Shown: piece by piece, positions 9,784 to 19,446 of the stretch
Layout of the letters: each line of letters begins with the position of its first letter
Numbering within the stretch: the stretch's first letter is position 1
Source of the DNA: Aeromonas finlandensis
GTDB lineage: Bacteria; Pseudomonadota; Gammaproteobacteria; Enterobacterales; Aeromonadaceae
Reading direction: 5' to 3'
Assembly: GCF_000764645.1 (NCBI RefSeq)
Contig: NZ_JRGK01000053.1
Span: forward strand, 1 to 46,991
Length of the DNA stretch: 46,991 nucleotides
Notes under the pieces: model-generated
Told to the model about the DNA's origin: nothing
The model's input: the letters and a program-made list of their open reading frames with translations, nothing else
Databases searched by the model: none
Program-made: the position numbers and the translations under genes

Positions 9784-9927
9784 AAAACCTGTCCACGCAC
9801 TGTCACGAGAGGCCGTCAGCAAGGTAAAGAGCAGCGCAGGAACCGGAGTGTATGTGAATACATGAGGATTCCGAGCAGCGCATGAGCCTTGATCATGGCC
9901 TCGCAGTAAGCGCGTGCACAGGTTCTT
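9784..9927. repeat. ERIC-like imperfect palindrome between era and recO
   Basis: About 144 bases with inverted ends: AACCTGTCCACGC at the left pairs with GCGTGCACAGGTT at the right. Further inward, gaggccgtcagcaagg faces the complement of ccttgatcatggcctc, and the centre holds a small hairpin (tgtat-gtga-ataca) flanked by gagcagcgca as a direct repeat. Size, one extended imperfect hairpin and position between co-oriented genes fit the ERIC class of non-coding repeats. The right end abuts the era stop codon. Confidence 0.72.
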
Positions 9928-10825
9928 AATCATCGCCGTAACCGAGACTGCGCAGGGCTCGCTCGTCATCAGCCCAGCCGGACTTGACCTTGACCCACAG
10001 CTCGAGGTGCACCTTGTTCTGGAACAGCCGCTCCATGTCGAGGCGCGCTTCGGTGCCGATAGTCTTGATCTTCTCGCCTTTATTGCCGATGACCATCTTC
10101 TTCTGGCCATCACGCTCGACCAGGATCAGGCCGTGGATGTGGTAGAGGCCGTTCTCTTCCACCTTGAAGCGTTCGATCTCCACCGTCACCGAGTAGGGCA
10201 GCTCCTCACCAGTGAAGCGCATCAGCTTCTCGCGGATGATTTCGGAGGCCATGAAACGGGACGAACGGTCGGTCACGTAATCTTCCGGGAAGAAGTGAAT
10301 GTTCTCCGGCAGCAACGGCTTGGCCCACTCGCGGATCTTCTCCACGTTGGTGCCCTTTTCGGCACTGATGGGCAGGATATGGGCGAAGTTCATCTGTTGG
10401 CCCAGCCACTCGAGGTGGGGCAGCAGATCTTCTTTCTCTTTGACGTTGTCGATCTTGTTGACCGCCAACACTACCGGGCACTTGAGATTGCGCAGCTTGC
10501 CGAGCACCATCTCGTCATCTTTGGTCCAGTGGGTCCCATCGACCATGAACACCACCATGGCCACATCACCCAGCGAACTGGTAGCGGCACGGTTCATCAG
10601 GCGGTTGATGGCCCGTTTCTCTTCGATGTGCAGACCCGGGGTATCCACATAGATGGTCTGGTAGTTCTCCTCGGTGTCGATCCCCAAAATCCGGTGACGG
10701 GTGGTCTGGGGTTTCTTCGAGGTGATGCTGACCTTCTGGCCAAGCAGCTTGTTGAGCAGGGTGGACTTGCCGACGTTGGGGCGGCCCACGATGGCGACAA
10801 AGCCGCAGTAGGTGGTATCTGTCAT
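9926..10825 (-). CDS. era: Era GTPase, ribosome small-subunit assembly
   Basis: 299 residues. The GTPase domain carries the P-loop GRPNVGKST (14-22), the switch region TTRHRI, DTPGLH and NKID (specificity). A C-terminal KH RNA-binding domain follows (about 200-299, including [13 protein letters not shown]). Era binds the 3' end of 16S rRNA and acts as a checkpoint in 30S maturation. Its ATG overlaps the rnc stop by 4 bases, so translation is probably coupled to RNase III as in E. coli. The ERIC-like element begins at its stop codon. Confidence 0.97.
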   Translation of the reverse strand: MTDTTYCGFVAIVGRPNVGKSTLLNKLLGQKVSITSKKPQTTRHRILGIDTEENYQTIYVDTPGLHIEEKRAINRLMNRAATSSLGDVAMVVFMVDGTHWTKDDEMVLGKLRNLKCPVVLAVNKIDNVKEKEDLLPHLEWLGQQMNFAHILPISAEKGTNVEKIREWAKPLLPENIHFFPEDYVTDRSSRFMASEIIREKLMRFTGEELPYSVTVEIERFKVEENGLYHIHGLILVERDGQKKMVIGNKGEKIKTIGTEARLDMERLFQNKVHLELWVKVKSGWADDERALRSLGYGDD

Positions 10826-11493
10826 GACAGTTTTTCCAATGCTTGCTGCGCTGCGGCCTGTTCGGCCTTGCGGCGGCTGGTGCCGACCCCGACCAGCGGA
10901 CCATCCAAGCCTTCCACGTCACACTGGACGGTGAACTCCTGGTTGTGGGCTTCGCCCTTGACGTTGGTCACTGTGTAGGTCGGCAGGGATTTGCGGCTTC
11001 CCTGCAGAATTTCTTGCAGACGGGTCTTGGGATCTTTCTGCTCGATGCCTGGCTTGATTTCGTCCAGACGGCTGGCGTACCAGCTCAGCAGCAGGGTCCG
11101 CACCGTCTCAAGATCTCTATCCAGATAGACGGCACCGATCACCGCCTCGACCGTGTCGGCCAAAATGGATTCGCGGCGAAAACCGCCGCTCTTGAGTTCG
11201 CCGGGGCCGAGGATCAAGTGATCCCCGAGGTCAAACTCCCGGCCCAGTTCGGCCAGGGTCTTCTCACGCACCAGGGTGGCGCGCATCCGGCTGAGATCCC
11301 CTTCCGCCGCTTGCGGGAAGCGGTGGAACAGATCATCGGCAATCACCAGACTCAAAATGGAGTCACCCAGAAATTCCAGTCGCTCATTGTGACGGGAGCC
11401 GGCGCTGCGGTGAGTCAGCGCCCGGGTCAGCAGTTCCTGATCCTGAAAGACATGCCCGAGACGGGACTGCAGTCTGTTCATCTTGATATTCAT
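10822..11493 (-). CDS. rnc: RNase III
   Basis: 223 residues. The N-terminal endonuclease domain has the signature NERLEFLGD (36-44, with the acidic residues that bind catalytic metal). The C-terminal double-stranded RNA-binding domain (about 155-223) ends with [17 protein letters not shown]. RNase III cleaves double-stranded RNA, including the 30S rRNA precursor and many mRNAs. The start directly abuts the lepB stop, and the gene overlaps era by 4 bases. A second in-frame ATG 12 bases inside would also be possible. In E. coli, RNase III cuts its own leader; I could not confirm a comparable hairpin here. Confidence 0.97.
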   Translation of the reverse strand: MNIKMNRLQSRLGHVFQDQELLTRALTHRSAGSRHNERLEFLGDSILSLVIADDLFHRFPQAAEGDLSRMRATLVREKTLAELGREFDLGDHLILGPGELKSGGFRRESILADTVEAVIGAVYLDRDLETVRTLLLSWYASRLDEIKPGIEQKDPKTRLQEILQGSRKSLPTYTVTNVKGEAHNQEFTVQCDVEGLDGPLVGVGTSRRKAEQAAAQQALEKLS

Positions 11494-12417
11494 TTACTTG
11501 ATTCCGCCAATGCGGTTGAAGCGCACACCTGTCGGTACCCAACTTGGCAGCAGGGAGCCTTCTTCGCGCTCGAATTCAAAACTTATCCAGATAGCGACCG
11601 CCTTGCCGACCAGATTCTGCTCGGGCACAAAGCCCCAGAAGCGGCTGTCGGTGCTGTTGTCACGGTTATCGCCCATCACGAAATACTGGCCTTCCGGTAC
11701 GACCCACTCATCGGGGTAGGTGCCGGGCTGGCGATAGTAACGGCCAACCATATCGGGCATCAGCGGATTACGCAGGGTCTCGTGGGAGACATCACCCAAC
11801 TGCTCGGTATAGCGGTCAAGGGGGATCCCCATCTGGGTAAATTCGCCTCTTTGTTCAAACTTGACGTCGAGCTTCTTGAAGCCCGGGCACGTTTTCCCTT
11901 CCTGCTCCTCGCACTTGGGCCGGATCATCAGCTCCTTGTTGCGATAGATGACCCGATCACCCGGCATGCCAACCACCCGCTTGATGTAGTCAACGCGCGG
12001 TTCAAGGGGATACTTGAACACCACCACATCGCCACGCTTGGGCTCGCCGGTCTCGAGGAACTTGGTGTTGGTCACCGGGTCCCGCAGACCGTAGGCAAAC
12101 TTTTCCACCAGGATGAAGTCGCCCACCAGCAGGGTGGGCATCATGGAACCTGACGGGATCTGGAACGGTTCAAAGATGAACGAACGCAGGATCAGCACAA
12201 AGGTGATGACCGGGAAGACCCCGGCGGTCTGTTCAATCCAGACCGGCACGGGAGCAACCTTGGCCAGTGTTTTGTCATCCAGATGAGCGCCGCCATGGGC
12301 ACGGGCCACGGCAATCTTGGCGGCTCGCTGTTTGGACCAAATCATCTTGTCCAGACACCAGATAACACCGGTGATCGCGCAGACCACCACCAGGATGAGG
12401 GAAAACGTGCTTGCCAT
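11494..12417 (-). CDS. lepB: LepB, signal peptidase I
   Basis: 307 residues. Two N-terminal membrane helices (about 3-22 and 65-80) anchor a periplasmic catalytic domain. The serine nucleophile is Ser91 in PSGSMMPTLL and the general base is Lys146 in DYIKRVVGMPGDR, matching Ser90/Lys145 of E. coli LepB. The GDNRDNSTDSR motif is also present. LepB removes signal peptides from proteins exported by Sec and Tat. It lies 3 bases after lepA and abuts rnc, so it belongs to one operon with them. Confidence 0.97.
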   Translation of the reverse strand: MASTFSLILVVVCAITGVIWCLDKMIWSKQRAAKIAVARAHGGAHLDDKTLAKVAPVPVWIEQTAGVFPVITFVLILRSFIFEPFQIPSGSMMPTLLVGDFILVEKFAYGLRDPVTNTKFLETGEPKRGDVVVFKYPLEPRVDYIKRVVGMPGDRVIYRNKELMIRPKCEEQEGKTCPGFKKLDVKFEQRGEFTQMGIPLDRYTEQLGDVSHETLRNPLMPDMVGRYYRQPGTYPDEWVVPEGQYFVMGDNRDNSTDSRFWGFVPEQNLVGKAVAIWISFEFEREEGSLLPSWVPTGVRFNRIGGIK

Positions 12418-12420
12418 CTA

Positions 12421-14214
12421 TTAATCCTTTCCGACGTGGAGAATCGCGAGGAAGGCTTCCTGCGGCACGTCTACACGGCCGAGGGACTTCATCCGCTTCT
12501 TACCTTCTTTCTGCTTGTTCAGCAGTTTCTTCTTACGACTCACGTCACCACCGTAGCACTTGGCGGTTACGTCTTTACGCAACGCCTTGACGGTGCTGCG
12601 GGCGATGATCTGGTTGCCGATGGCAGCCTGAATGGCGATATCGAACATCTGGCGCGGGATCAGCTCACGCATCTTCTCCACCACCTGGCGACCGCGATAC
12701 TGGGCGTTCTCCTTGTGGGTGATGATGGCCAGGGCATCGACGCGCTCACCGTTGATCATGATGTCCAGACGGACCATCTCGGAGGTTTCGAAACGCTTGA
12801 AGCCGTAATCCAGCGAGGCGTAACCGCGACTGGTGGATTTCAGACGGTCGAAGAAGTCGAGCACCACTTCCGCCATCGGGATTTCATAGGTCAGTGCCAC
12901 CTGCTTGCCGTGATAGACCATGTTGGTCTGCACGCCACGCTTCTCGATACAGAGGGTGATCACGTTGCCCATGTACTCCTGCGGCAGCAGGATATGACAC
13001 TCGGCGATCGGCTCGCGCATCTCCTTGATACTGGTGATGGCAGGCATCTGGGCCGGGCTGTCGATATGGATGGTGGAACCGTCGGTCAGCTCGATCTCGT
13101 ACACTACGGTCGGTGCCGTGGTGATCAGATCCAGATCGTATTCACGCTCCAGACGCTCCTGAATGATCTCCATGTGCAGCATACCGAGGAAGCCGCAACG
13201 GAAGCCGAAGCCCAGCGCTGTGGAGCTTTCCGGTTCGAAGAACAGGGAGGCATCGTTCAGGGAGAGCTTGTCGAGGGCGTCACGGAACGACTCGTAGTCA
13301 TCGCTGGAAATGGGGAACAGACCGGCATACACCTGCGGCTTCACCTTTTTGAAACCGGCCAGCGCCTTGTCGGCACCGTTTTTGGCCTGAGTCAGAGTAT
13401 CGCCCACCGGCGCGCCGTGGATGTCTTTGATACCGCAGACAACCCAACCTACCTCGCCACAGCCCAGACCCTGGGTATCCACCTGCTTGGGCGTGAAGAT
13501 ACCGATACGATCGACACCCCACACCTGACCAGTGCTCATCACCTTGATCTTGTCGTTCTTCTTCAGGGAACCGTTCTTGATCCGCACCAAAGAGACAACG
13601 CCCAGATAGGAGTCGAACCAGGAGTCGATGATCAGCGCCTGCAGCGGCGCATCCGGATCACCTTCCGGTGACGGAATGCGGGCCACGATCTCTTCCAGCA
13701 CCAGATCGACACCCAGACCAGTCTTGGCAGAGCAGCGCACCGCATCGACCGCGTCGATACCGACGATGTCTTCGATCTCCTCGGCAACCCGCTCCGGCTC
13801 TGCGGCCGGCAGGTCAATCTTGTTAAGCACCGGCACTACTTCCAGCTCCATTTCCATGGCGGTATAGCAGTTGGCCAGAGTCTGTGCCTCAACCCCCTGG
13901 CCGGCATCCACCACCAGCAGCGCCCCTTCACAGGCCGCCAAAGAGCGGGAGACCTCGTAGGAGAAATCCACGTGGCCCGGGGTGTCGATAAAGTTCAGCT
14001 GGTAGGTGTTACCGTCTTGTGCCTGGTAGTTCAGGGTCACACTCTGTGCTTTGATGGTGATGCCGCGCTCGCGCTCCAAATCCATGGAGTCAAGCACCTG
14101 AGCCTGCATCTCGCGGTCGGACAAGCCACCGCAAGTCTGGATCAGACGGTCCGACAGGGTCGATTTACCGTGGTCGATGTGCGCAATAATCGAAAAGTTA
14201 CGAATGTGTTTCAT
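12421..14214 (-). CDS. lepA: LepA/EF4, translational GTPase
   Basis: 597 residues with the LepA domain order: GTPase domain (P-loop [23 protein letters not shown]), EF-G-like domains II, III and V, and the LepA-specific C-terminal domain (about 480-597). It acts on the ribosome, and a role in initiation or 30S maturation has been proposed. A TTG at 14232 would add six residues, but the ATG at 14214 gives [16 protein letters not shown], the family N-terminus. The Shine-Dalgarno is weak at both. It is the first gene of the lepA-lepB-rnc-era-recO-pdxJ run and lies about 115 bases after rseC. Confidence 0.97.
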   Translation of the reverse strand: MKHIRNFSIIAHIDHGKSTLSDRLIQTCGGLSDREMQAQVLDSMDLERERGITIKAQSVTLNYQAQDGNTYQLNFIDTPGHVDFSYEVSRSLAACEGALLVVDAGQGVEAQTLANCYTAMEMELEVVPVLNKIDLPAAEPERVAEEIEDIVGIDAVDAVRCSAKTGLGVDLVLEEIVARIPSPEGDPDAPLQALIIDSWFDSYLGVVSLVRIKNGSLKKNDKIKVMSTGQVWGVDRIGIFTPKQVDTQGLGCGEVGWVVCGIKDIHGAPVGDTLTQAKNGADKALAGFKKVKPQVYAGLFPISSDDYESFRDALDKLSLNDASLFFEPESSTALGFGFRCGFLGMLHMEIIQERLEREYDLDLITTAPTVVYEIELTDGSTIHIDSPAQMPAITSIKEMREPIAECHILLPQEYMGNVITLCIEKRGVQTNMVYHGKQVALTYEIPMAEVVLDFFDRLKSTSRGYASLDYGFKRFETSEMVRLDIMINGERVDALAIITHKENAQYRGRQVVEKMRELIPRQMFDIAIQAAIGNQIIARSTVKALRKDVTAKCYGGDVSRKKKLLNKQKEGKKRMKSLGRVDVPQEAFLAILHVGKD

Positions 14215-14330
14215 CGAGCAAGAGTCACTCAAAATTAGTTAAGGTCAGTTATGGAGGCGCGATTTTACTGGATAACCCGGCTGACGGCCATTCTTTAGTC
14301 GCCAGCGCCAGTGAAATAGCGCCTGTTCAG

Positions 14331-14801
14331 TCAGGGGAGGATGCGGACAGGGACCACCACGCCGAGCATCTGCGGGCCGTAGCGCCCCTGATCCAGGCGG
14401 TTGGAAAAGTAACGAACCAGTAAAAAGCCCAGCACGCCCCCCAGCAGACAGCAGAGAATGGTAATCCCCTCCCCGCCCGAGAGCAGCGGCGCCAGCCAGA
14501 GCTGCCCCAACAGGGCGCCGGCCAGCAGGCAGAACAGCGGCAGCACATAGACCAACGCCGCCCCGCGCAGCAGACTCTGCTGCGGGATACCGAGCCTCAC
14601 TTGCTGGCCAACCCGCACCTCGGCGGTCAGTCTGACCCGCAAGCGGGGGGCTTTCAGGGGAAACGCCTTGGCCACGGTGCCGGTACCGCAACTGGATTGC
14701 TGTTGGCAACCACTGCAGGCGGAGCGCCGCTCGCACTCCACCCAGGCATGGTCACCCTCAATGGCCACTACGGTCGCCAACTCTTCACTCATCTCGTTCA
14801 C
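14331..14801 (-). CDS. rseC: RseC, sigma-E operon membrane protein
   Basis: 156 residues. A cytoplasmic N-terminal region has four cysteines (Cys23, Cys29, Cys32, Cys38; spacing C-x5-C-x2-C-x5-C), then a short beta-like region and two membrane helices (about 82-104 and 110-131). RseC/RsxC-associated proteins are tied to the SoxR-reducing system, and RseC is the last gene of the rpoE-rseABC operon. A GTG start at 14801 has GAGG at 7-base spacing; an ATG 9 bases further in is the alternative. The cysteine cluster could hold an iron-sulfur centre, which is inference. Confidence 0.9.
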   Translation of the reverse strand: MNEMSEELATVVAIEGDHAWVECERRSACSGCQQQSSCGTGTVAKAFPLKAPRLRVRLTAEVRVGQQVRLGIPQQSLLRGAALVYVLPLFCLLAGALLGQLWLAPLLSGGEGITILCCLLGGVLGFLLVRYFSNRLDQGRYGPQMLGVVVPVRILP

Positions 14802-14884
14802 GGCAACACCTCGGGCTCATGCAATAAGGGGATCTGACCACGACTCGCCACGCCCGGCAAGCGGGAACAACCCCGGCGCCCCCG

Positions 14885-15865
14885 TTACTGCACCGCTTCG
14901 TTGCGGGCCAGCGGCTGGACCGACTCGGCGATGCGCTTGGCGGTCTCGGCAGGCACCTCGCCCACCACGGTGATCTCGACGCCCACTTCGTTGACATAGC
15001 TCACCAGCGAGGTCGCCCCCTGACGGATCAGCTGCTGTCGCACCGCCTGCTTGGGATCCACCCGGGAGACATAGACCGAGAGATCCACCAGCCCGTCGGA
15101 GAGCATCATGTAATCCACCGGCATACTGGTGGTCACCAGCTGGTGCCGGTCTTGCGACAGGATCTTGAAGCCATCGGGCAACCAGGTGATCTGCCAGTTC
15201 AGCGCCTGCTGCGGCGCAGGATAGGCATCCTCCAGCGCCAGCGCCGGAGGCTGCTTGCTGTTGGCCAGGGTCACCAGCCAGGGGGCCGGTTTGCTTTGCA
15301 ACTCCAGATCCACCCCCAGCACCTGCTCCACCAGATTGCCTTCCCGCTCGACCATGTCGATCCGCAGCAGCAAGTGACTCTGCTCGTCAATCCAGAGCAC
15401 GAAGCCATACTTGTCGGCCTCTTTAGGCACCAGCCTCACAACCTGCGCTACCACTCCGGCGACCCGGCTGCGGCCAGCCAGTACCGGATCATAGCTCTCC
15501 AGCACCTGCGCCAGCGGCATCCTCACCAGCGTCGACCAGACGCCGGGAAAGCGGGCATCCTTCAGGGTGTAGGGCTCGTGGCTGTTTTCAAAAAAGGTGT
15601 ATTCATCCTGACGCTGCAGATACTCGATCGCCTTGCCGTCGAGGTAACTGAGGTGGGCAATTTCCTTGCCGTTGATGACGGCATGACTGATCCGGATCGG
15701 CTCAAGACGCCCCTGACGGGCCTTGACCATGGATAACTCGAAGTTTTGCTGCTGCACGGCACTCTGCATCTGCTGCAACAAGGCCTCGGCCGACTTATCG
15801 TCGGCCGAGGCCTTGGCACTGATCAGCAGGAGAGAGGCCAGCAAAATACGGCTGGACTGGCGCAC
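14885..15865 (-). CDS. rseB: RseB, periplasmic regulator of sigma-E
   Basis: 326 residues with an N-terminal signal peptide (RILLASLLLISAKASA, cleavage near residue 21). The mature protein has a LolA-like lipid-sensing domain (about 25-200) and a smaller C-terminal domain. RseB binds the periplasmic part of RseA and shields it from DegS until LPS or misplaced lipoproteins release it. The GTG start has AGGG at 8-base spacing. It sits between rseA and rseC, 21 bases after rseA. Confidence 0.94.
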   Translation of the reverse strand: MRQSSRILLASLLLISAKASADDKSAEALLQQMQSAVQQQNFELSMVKARQGRLEPIRISHAVINGKEIAHLSYLDGKAIEYLQRQDEYTFFENSHEPYTLKDARFPGVWSTLVRMPLAQVLESYDPVLAGRSRVAGVVAQVVRLVPKEADKYGFVLWIDEQSHLLLRIDMVEREGNLVEQVLGVDLELQSKPAPWLVTLANSKQPPALALEDAYPAPQQALNWQITWLPDGFKILSQDRHQLVTTSMPVDYMMLSDGLVDLSVYVSRVDPKQAVRQQLIRQGATSLVSYVNEVGVEITVVGEVPAETAKRIAESVQPLARNEAVQ

Positions 15866-15886
15866 GTTGGTATCCCTGACGATTCG

Positions 15887-16489
15887 TTATTGTTGGTTCT
15901 GTTTGTCTTGCAACAGGCGCTGCTGCAACTGGTGATCACGCAGGAAGGCGTTGATCCGCTCCCGCTGCTCCTGCATCTGCTGCTCGCTCAGCCCTTGCTG
16001 ACGGGCACGGGCTCCATCCTGTTGCGGATAGTGGACGCTCACCGGCGAAGCACTGCCACCAATTGGAATAGTATTGAGCACCGGATTGGTCGGCACGCCA
16101 TCCTGACCCTGATACTGCTGCACCCCGAAAATGACGGCAGCGGCAACGGAGGCAGCAATGGCATATTGACCAAGCTGCTGACCGACCCGGCGGAACAGCG
16201 GAACGACATTGGAATCTGTCTTGCCCGGTGCAACGACCGGTTGCAGCACAGGCGTAGCCTCAACCGGCTTGGGTGCCAGTATGGTGGGCTCATCCTCCAG
16301 CGCAGCCATGATGCTGTCGCTGAGATCCAGTTGCAGATTGACCGGCAGGTCACCCCGCATGGCATCGCCGATCAGGTGGTAACGACCCCAGGTATCTTGC
16401 AAGTCGGAGTCCATCTCCAGCTCGTTCAGTACCTCTGCGTCACTCAGGTCACCATCCATCAGGGCAGAGATTTGCTCTTTATTTGCCAT
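15887..16489 (-). CDS. rseA: RseA, anti-sigma-E factor
   Basis: 200 residues. The N-terminal cytoplasmic anti-sigma domain (about 1-75: KEQISALMDGDLSDAEVL, TWGRYHLIGDAMRGDL) wraps sigma-E. A single membrane helix lies at about 107-124 and a Gln-rich periplasmic tail follows. Envelope stress triggers sequential cleavage by DegS and RseP, releasing sigma-E. The periplasmic C-terminus, rich in Gln and Arg, is presumably where RseB binds. It is 22 bases downstream of rpoE in the same operon. Confidence 0.95.
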   Translation of the reverse strand: MANKEQISALMDGDLSDAEVLNELEMDSDLQDTWGRYHLIGDAMRGDLPVNLQLDLSDSIMAALEDEPTILAPKPVEATPVLQPVVAPGKTDSNVVPLFRRVGQQLGQYAIAASVAAAVIFGVQQYQGQDGVPTNPVLNTIPIGGSASPVSVHYPQQDGARARQQGLSEQQMQEQRERINAFLRDHQLQQRLLQDKQNQQ

Positions 16490-16511
16490 AAGTTAACCCG
16501 TCTTTCCCCAG

Positions 16512-17093
16512 TTAATTCTCGATCAGAGGTTGCAGCTTTTTATCGATTGCTTCCCTCGCCCGGAAGATACGGGATCTGACCGTACCCACTGGGCAATCCA
16601 TGATTTCGGCAATCTCTTCGTAGCTCAGCCCTTCCAGTTCGCGAAGGGTGATAGCTGTCCTCAGGTCTTCCGGCAATGCCTCTATGGCTGAAAACACGGT
16701 GCGTTTGATCTCGTCAGTCAGCGCCAGGTTTTCGGGGGTTGAGACCTCTTGCAAGGCTTCGCCACCACCATAAGACTCCGCTTCGTCAGCCTCCACATCA
16801 CTGCTGGGCGGCCTGCGCCCCTGGGAGGTCAGATAATTCTTCGCCGTGTTCACGGCAATTCGGTACAACCAGGTATAAAAAGCACTTTCGCCACGGAACG
16901 TCGGCAATGCCCGGTAGGCTTTTATAAAGGCCTCTTGCGCCACATCGGGCACATCACCGGGATTGTTGACATACCTGGCGACCAGGTTGACCACCTTATG
17001 CTGGTATTTTTTTACCAACAGGTTGAAAGCTGCTTTATCGCCGCGCTGGACCCGTTCAACCAGCTGTTCGTCCAGTAGATTCTGGTCGCTCAT
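16512..17093 (-). CDS. rpoE: RpoE, sigma-E (extracytoplasmic stress sigma factor)
   Basis: 193 residues, a typical group IV sigma factor. Region 2 (about 20-90) includes DVAQEAFIKAYRALPTFRGES and FYTWLYRIAVNTAKN for -10 recognition. Region 4 (about 130-185) has the helix-turn-helix LRELEGLSYEEIAEIMDCPVGTVRSRIFRAREA for -35 recognition. It directs genes for outer-membrane and periplasmic quality control. It heads the rpoE-rseABC operon and is divergent from nadB. A sigma-E-type promoter lies upstream, so positive autoregulation is expected. Confidence 0.97.
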   Translation of the reverse strand: MSDQNLLDEQLVERVQRGDKAAFNLLVKKYQHKVVNLVARYVNNPGDVPDVAQEAFIKAYRALPTFRGESAFYTWLYRIAVNTAKNYLTSQGRRPPSSDVEADEAESYGGGEALQEVSTPENLALTDEIKRTVFSAIEALPEDLRTAITLRELEGLSYEEIAEIMDCPVGTVRSRIFRAREAIDKKLQPLIEN

Positions 17094-17157
17094 CAGAGCC
17101 GTAAAACCCCCATCAGGTTATCGTTCTTCTTTTCCGGCCCTTCCTAAGCGCACAAGT

Positions 17158-17185
17158 TCAGACAGGGAGAATCAGAGAAAGTTCG
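17158..17185 (-). promoter_or_regulatory. Sigma-E autoregulatory promoter of rpoE
   Basis: On the minus strand CGAACTT (-35, 17179-17185) is followed by exactly 16 bases and TCTGA (-10, 17158-17162). The established sigma-E consensus is GGAACTT, 15-16 bases, TCTGA or similar, so only the first base differs. It lies 65 bases upstream of the rpoE start. Confidence 0.85.
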
Positions 17186-17209
17186 CTTCAATTGAAAAAA
17201 ATGTGATGC

Positions 17210-17221
17210 AGGATGCATCCT
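17210..17221. promoter_or_regulatory. 12-bp palindrome upstream of nadB
   Basis: AGGATGCATCCT is a perfect palindrome 54 bases before the nadB start and 25 bases beyond the -35 of the divergent rpoE promoter. It could be an operator for nadB, rpoE or both. No regulator is identified. Confidence 0.35.
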
Positions 17222-17275
17222 CGCCCTCGCTTGGGCTACCATGGGGCCAGTTCTTAATCCAGGCCAATGATACTT

Positions 17276-18883
17276 ATGAAAGCAAGTGTTGAATACCTTT
17301 GCGATGTACTGATCATTGGCAGCGGTGCCGCTGGTTTGTCCCTCGCGTTGCGATTGGCAGACCACGCCAAAGTCCTGGTTCTGAGCAAGGGGCCCATCAG
17401 TGAAGGGGCCACTTTCTACGCGCAAGGAGGCATCGCTGCCGTTTTCGACGAAACCGACAGTATCGAATCTCACGTAAGCGACACGCTCAACGCTGGCGCC
17501 GGGTTGTGTGACCCGGCAGTGGTAGAGTTCACCGCGCGCCACGCCCGCGAATCGATCCAGTGGCTCATTAAGCAAGGCGTCCCCTTCGATCAGGAGGAGA
17601 ACGCCGACGGTGAATCCCACTATCACCTCACCCGCGAAGGGGGTCACAGCCATCGCCGCATCTTCCACGCGGCGGACGCCACCGGCAAGGCAGTCCAGCT
17701 CACTCTGATCGATCAGGTCCGTGCCCACCCCAATATCCAGCTGATGGAGCGCTTCAACGCGGTCGACCTCATCACCACCCGCAAGCTCAATCTGCCGGGC
17801 AACAAGGTGCTGGGCGCCTACGTCTGGAACCGCAACGCCGAGCAGGTCGAAGTGATCCGCGCCCGTTTCGTGGCGCTGGCGACCGGTGGCGCTTCCAAGG
17901 TCTACCAGTACACCTCCAACCCGGATGTGAGCTCTGGCGATGGCATCGCGATGGCATGGCGGGCCGGCTGCCGGGTGGCGAACCTGGAGTTCAACCAGTT
18001 CCACCCAACCAGCCTGTTCCACCCGGATGATCCCAACTTTCTGCTGACCGAAGCACTGCGTGGCGAGGGGGCCTACCTGCGCCGCCCGGACGGCAGCCGC
18101 TTTATGCCGGAGTTTGACGAGCGGGCCGAGCTGGCGCCGCGCGATATCGTCGCCCGCGCCATCGACCACGAGATGAAGCGACTTGGCGCCGACTGCATGT
18201 ATCTGGACATCAGCCACAAACCGGCCGATTTCATCATCAAGCACTTCCCGACCATTTATGAGCGCTGCCTCGCGGTCGGCATCGACATCACCAAGGAGCC
18301 GATGCCCATCGTGCCGGCCGCCCACTACACCTGTGGTGGCGTGATGATCGACAACAATGGCCAGACCGATATCCCGGGCCTCTACGCCATCGGTGAAGTG
18401 ACCTACACCGGTCTGCATGGCGCCAACCGGATGGCCTCCAACTCCCTGCTGGAATGCGTGGTCTATGCCCATCAGGCGGGGGCCGACATTCTGGCCAAGC
18501 TGCCGATGAGCGTCGAGCCGCCACGCCTGCCGGTGTGGGACGAGAGCAAGGTGGAAGATTCCGACGAACTGGTGGTGATCCAGCACAACTGGCACGAGCT
18601 GCGGTTGATGATGTGGGACTACGTCGGGATAGTGCGCACCAACAAGCGTCTGGCCCGCGCCAAGCGCCGCATCGATCTGCTCAAGCAGGAGGTGCAGGAG
18701 TACTACGCCCACTTCCGGGTCTCCAACAATCTGCTGGAGCTGCGCAACCTGCTGCAGGTGGCTGAGCTTATCGTCAACTGCGCCCTGCAGCGCAAAGAGT
18801 CCCGCGGCCTGCACTACAACCTGGATCATCCGGATATGCTGCCGGACTCCAAACCGACCGTGCTGACCCCGGAGCGGGATTAA
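17276..18883 (+). CDS. nadB: NadB, L-aspartate oxidase
   Basis: 535 residues. A flavoprotein of the succinate dehydrogenase/fumarate reductase family: FAD-binding GSGAAG (15-20), [15 protein letters not shown], the [13 protein letters not shown] active-site region, [17 protein letters not shown] and [15 protein letters not shown]. NadB oxidises aspartate to iminoaspartate, the first step of NAD synthesis, passed to NadA. An ATG at 17267 would add three residues; I chose 17276 because it matches the E. coli NadB N-terminus in length. It is divergent from rpoE as in E. coli. nadA and nadC are not in the window. Confidence 0.96.
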   Translation: MKASVEYLCDVLIIGSGAAGLSLALRLADHAKVLVLSKGPISEGATFYAQGGIAAVFDETDSIESHVSDTLNAGAGLCDPAVVEFTARHARESIQWLIKQGVPFDQEENADGESHYHLTREGGHSHRRIFHAADATGKAVQLTLIDQVRAHPNIQLMERFNAVDLITTRKLNLPGNKVLGAYVWNRNAEQVEVIRARFVALATGGASKVYQYTSNPDVSSGDGIAMAWRAGCRVANLEFNQFHPTSLFHPDDPNFLLTEALRGEGAYLRRPDGSRFMPEFDERAELAPRDIVARAIDHEMKRLGADCMYLDISHKPADFIIKHFPTIYERCLAVGIDITKEPMPIVPAAHYTCGGVMIDNNGQTDIPGLYAIGEVTYTGLHGANRMASNSLLECVVYAHQAGADILAKLPMSVEPPRLPVWDESKVEDSDELVVIQHNWHELRLMMWDYVGIVRTNKRLARAKRRIDLLKQEVQEYYAHFRVSNNLLELRNLLQVAELIVNCALQRKESRGLHYNLDHPDMLPDSKPTVLTPERD

Positions 18884-18913
18884 TCCCCTTCCTGCCAAGC
18901 GTTGCAGCTATCA

Positions 18914-18944
18914 GTGACCCCGCCCCGGCGGGGTCACTTGTTTT
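18914..18944 (+). terminator. Terminator downstream of nadB
   Basis: GTGACCCCGCC and its complement form a stem of about ten GC-rich pairs with a tight loop, followed by TTGTTTT. It is 30 bases after the nadB stop. The opposite strand lacks a T-run. Confidence 0.88.
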
Positions 18945-19034
18945 CAGCCGTTTTTTTCAGCAAATAGTGCCGCCAGCCACATGGCAGCAGCTTATCGCGA
19001 TAAATCAGCGCATGGTCATCACGGGAAACAGCTG

Positions 19035-19442
19035 TCAGCGCCGGGACGGCAGAAAGTGAATGGCTCGCGCCAGCAAACGGTAATGTTCGGGAGGAAGGGC
19101 GTCGGAGAAGAGCCACAATTGCCGTGGCGACACAGCTCCACTCTCTTGCGGCTCGGGGCAAAGCACCAGCCTCAGCACACCGGGCAGAATGCGGCTTTTC
19201 TTGCCGAGCTGATAGCGGCGACCTTGCCACTGCAACCACTGACCATCCCAGATAAGCTCGAACGGGGGCGCGGCGAGCGCCCGCCAGCTCAGCCAGAGCG
19301 CCACCAACCAGACGGGCAGCCACAGTGCCCACTGCCAACCGGCAATCAGGCCAGCCACCGGCCAGAGCAGCAACAGAAAGAGGGCCACCAGCACACATTG
19401 CTGATGGCGGGAGGGGTGAACCATGATGATCACCCGCTCCAC
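19035..19442 (-). CDS. ygfX: YgfX/CptA family small membrane protein
   Basis: 135 residues. The N-terminus has the HPSRHQQ motif followed by two close membrane helices (about 17-35 and 39-54), then a soluble domain with LIWDGQWLQWQGRRYQL. Size, layout and position directly behind sdhE match E. coli YgfX (CptA). E. coli YgfX/SdhE was reported as a toxin-antitoxin-like pair acting on cytoskeletal proteins, but that role is disputed and SdhE has an independent function. The GTG at 19442 has AAGGG at 7 bases; an ATG at 19424 is also possible. Confidence 0.8.
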   Translation of the reverse strand: MERVIIMVHPSRHQQCVLVALFLLLLWPVAGLIAGWQWALWLPVWLVALWLSWRALAAPPFELIWDGQWLQWQGRRYQLGKKSRILPGVLRLVLCPEPQESGAVSPRQLWLFSDALPPEHYRLLARAIHFLPSRR

Positions 19443-19446
19443 GGTA

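Noticed and set aside
12283..13671. 462-codon plus-strand frame opposite lepA/lepB
   Set aside because: Shadow of lepA, which has intact GTPase and LepA domains.
17144..18898. 584-codon minus-strand frame opposite nadB
   Set aside because: Antisense shadow. nadB carries all L-aspartate oxidase motifs, and the frame's codon use is that of a complementary strand.
18934..19398. 154-codon frame overlapping ygfX
   Set aside because: Out-of-frame shadow of ygfX, which has a family match and an operon position behind sdhE.
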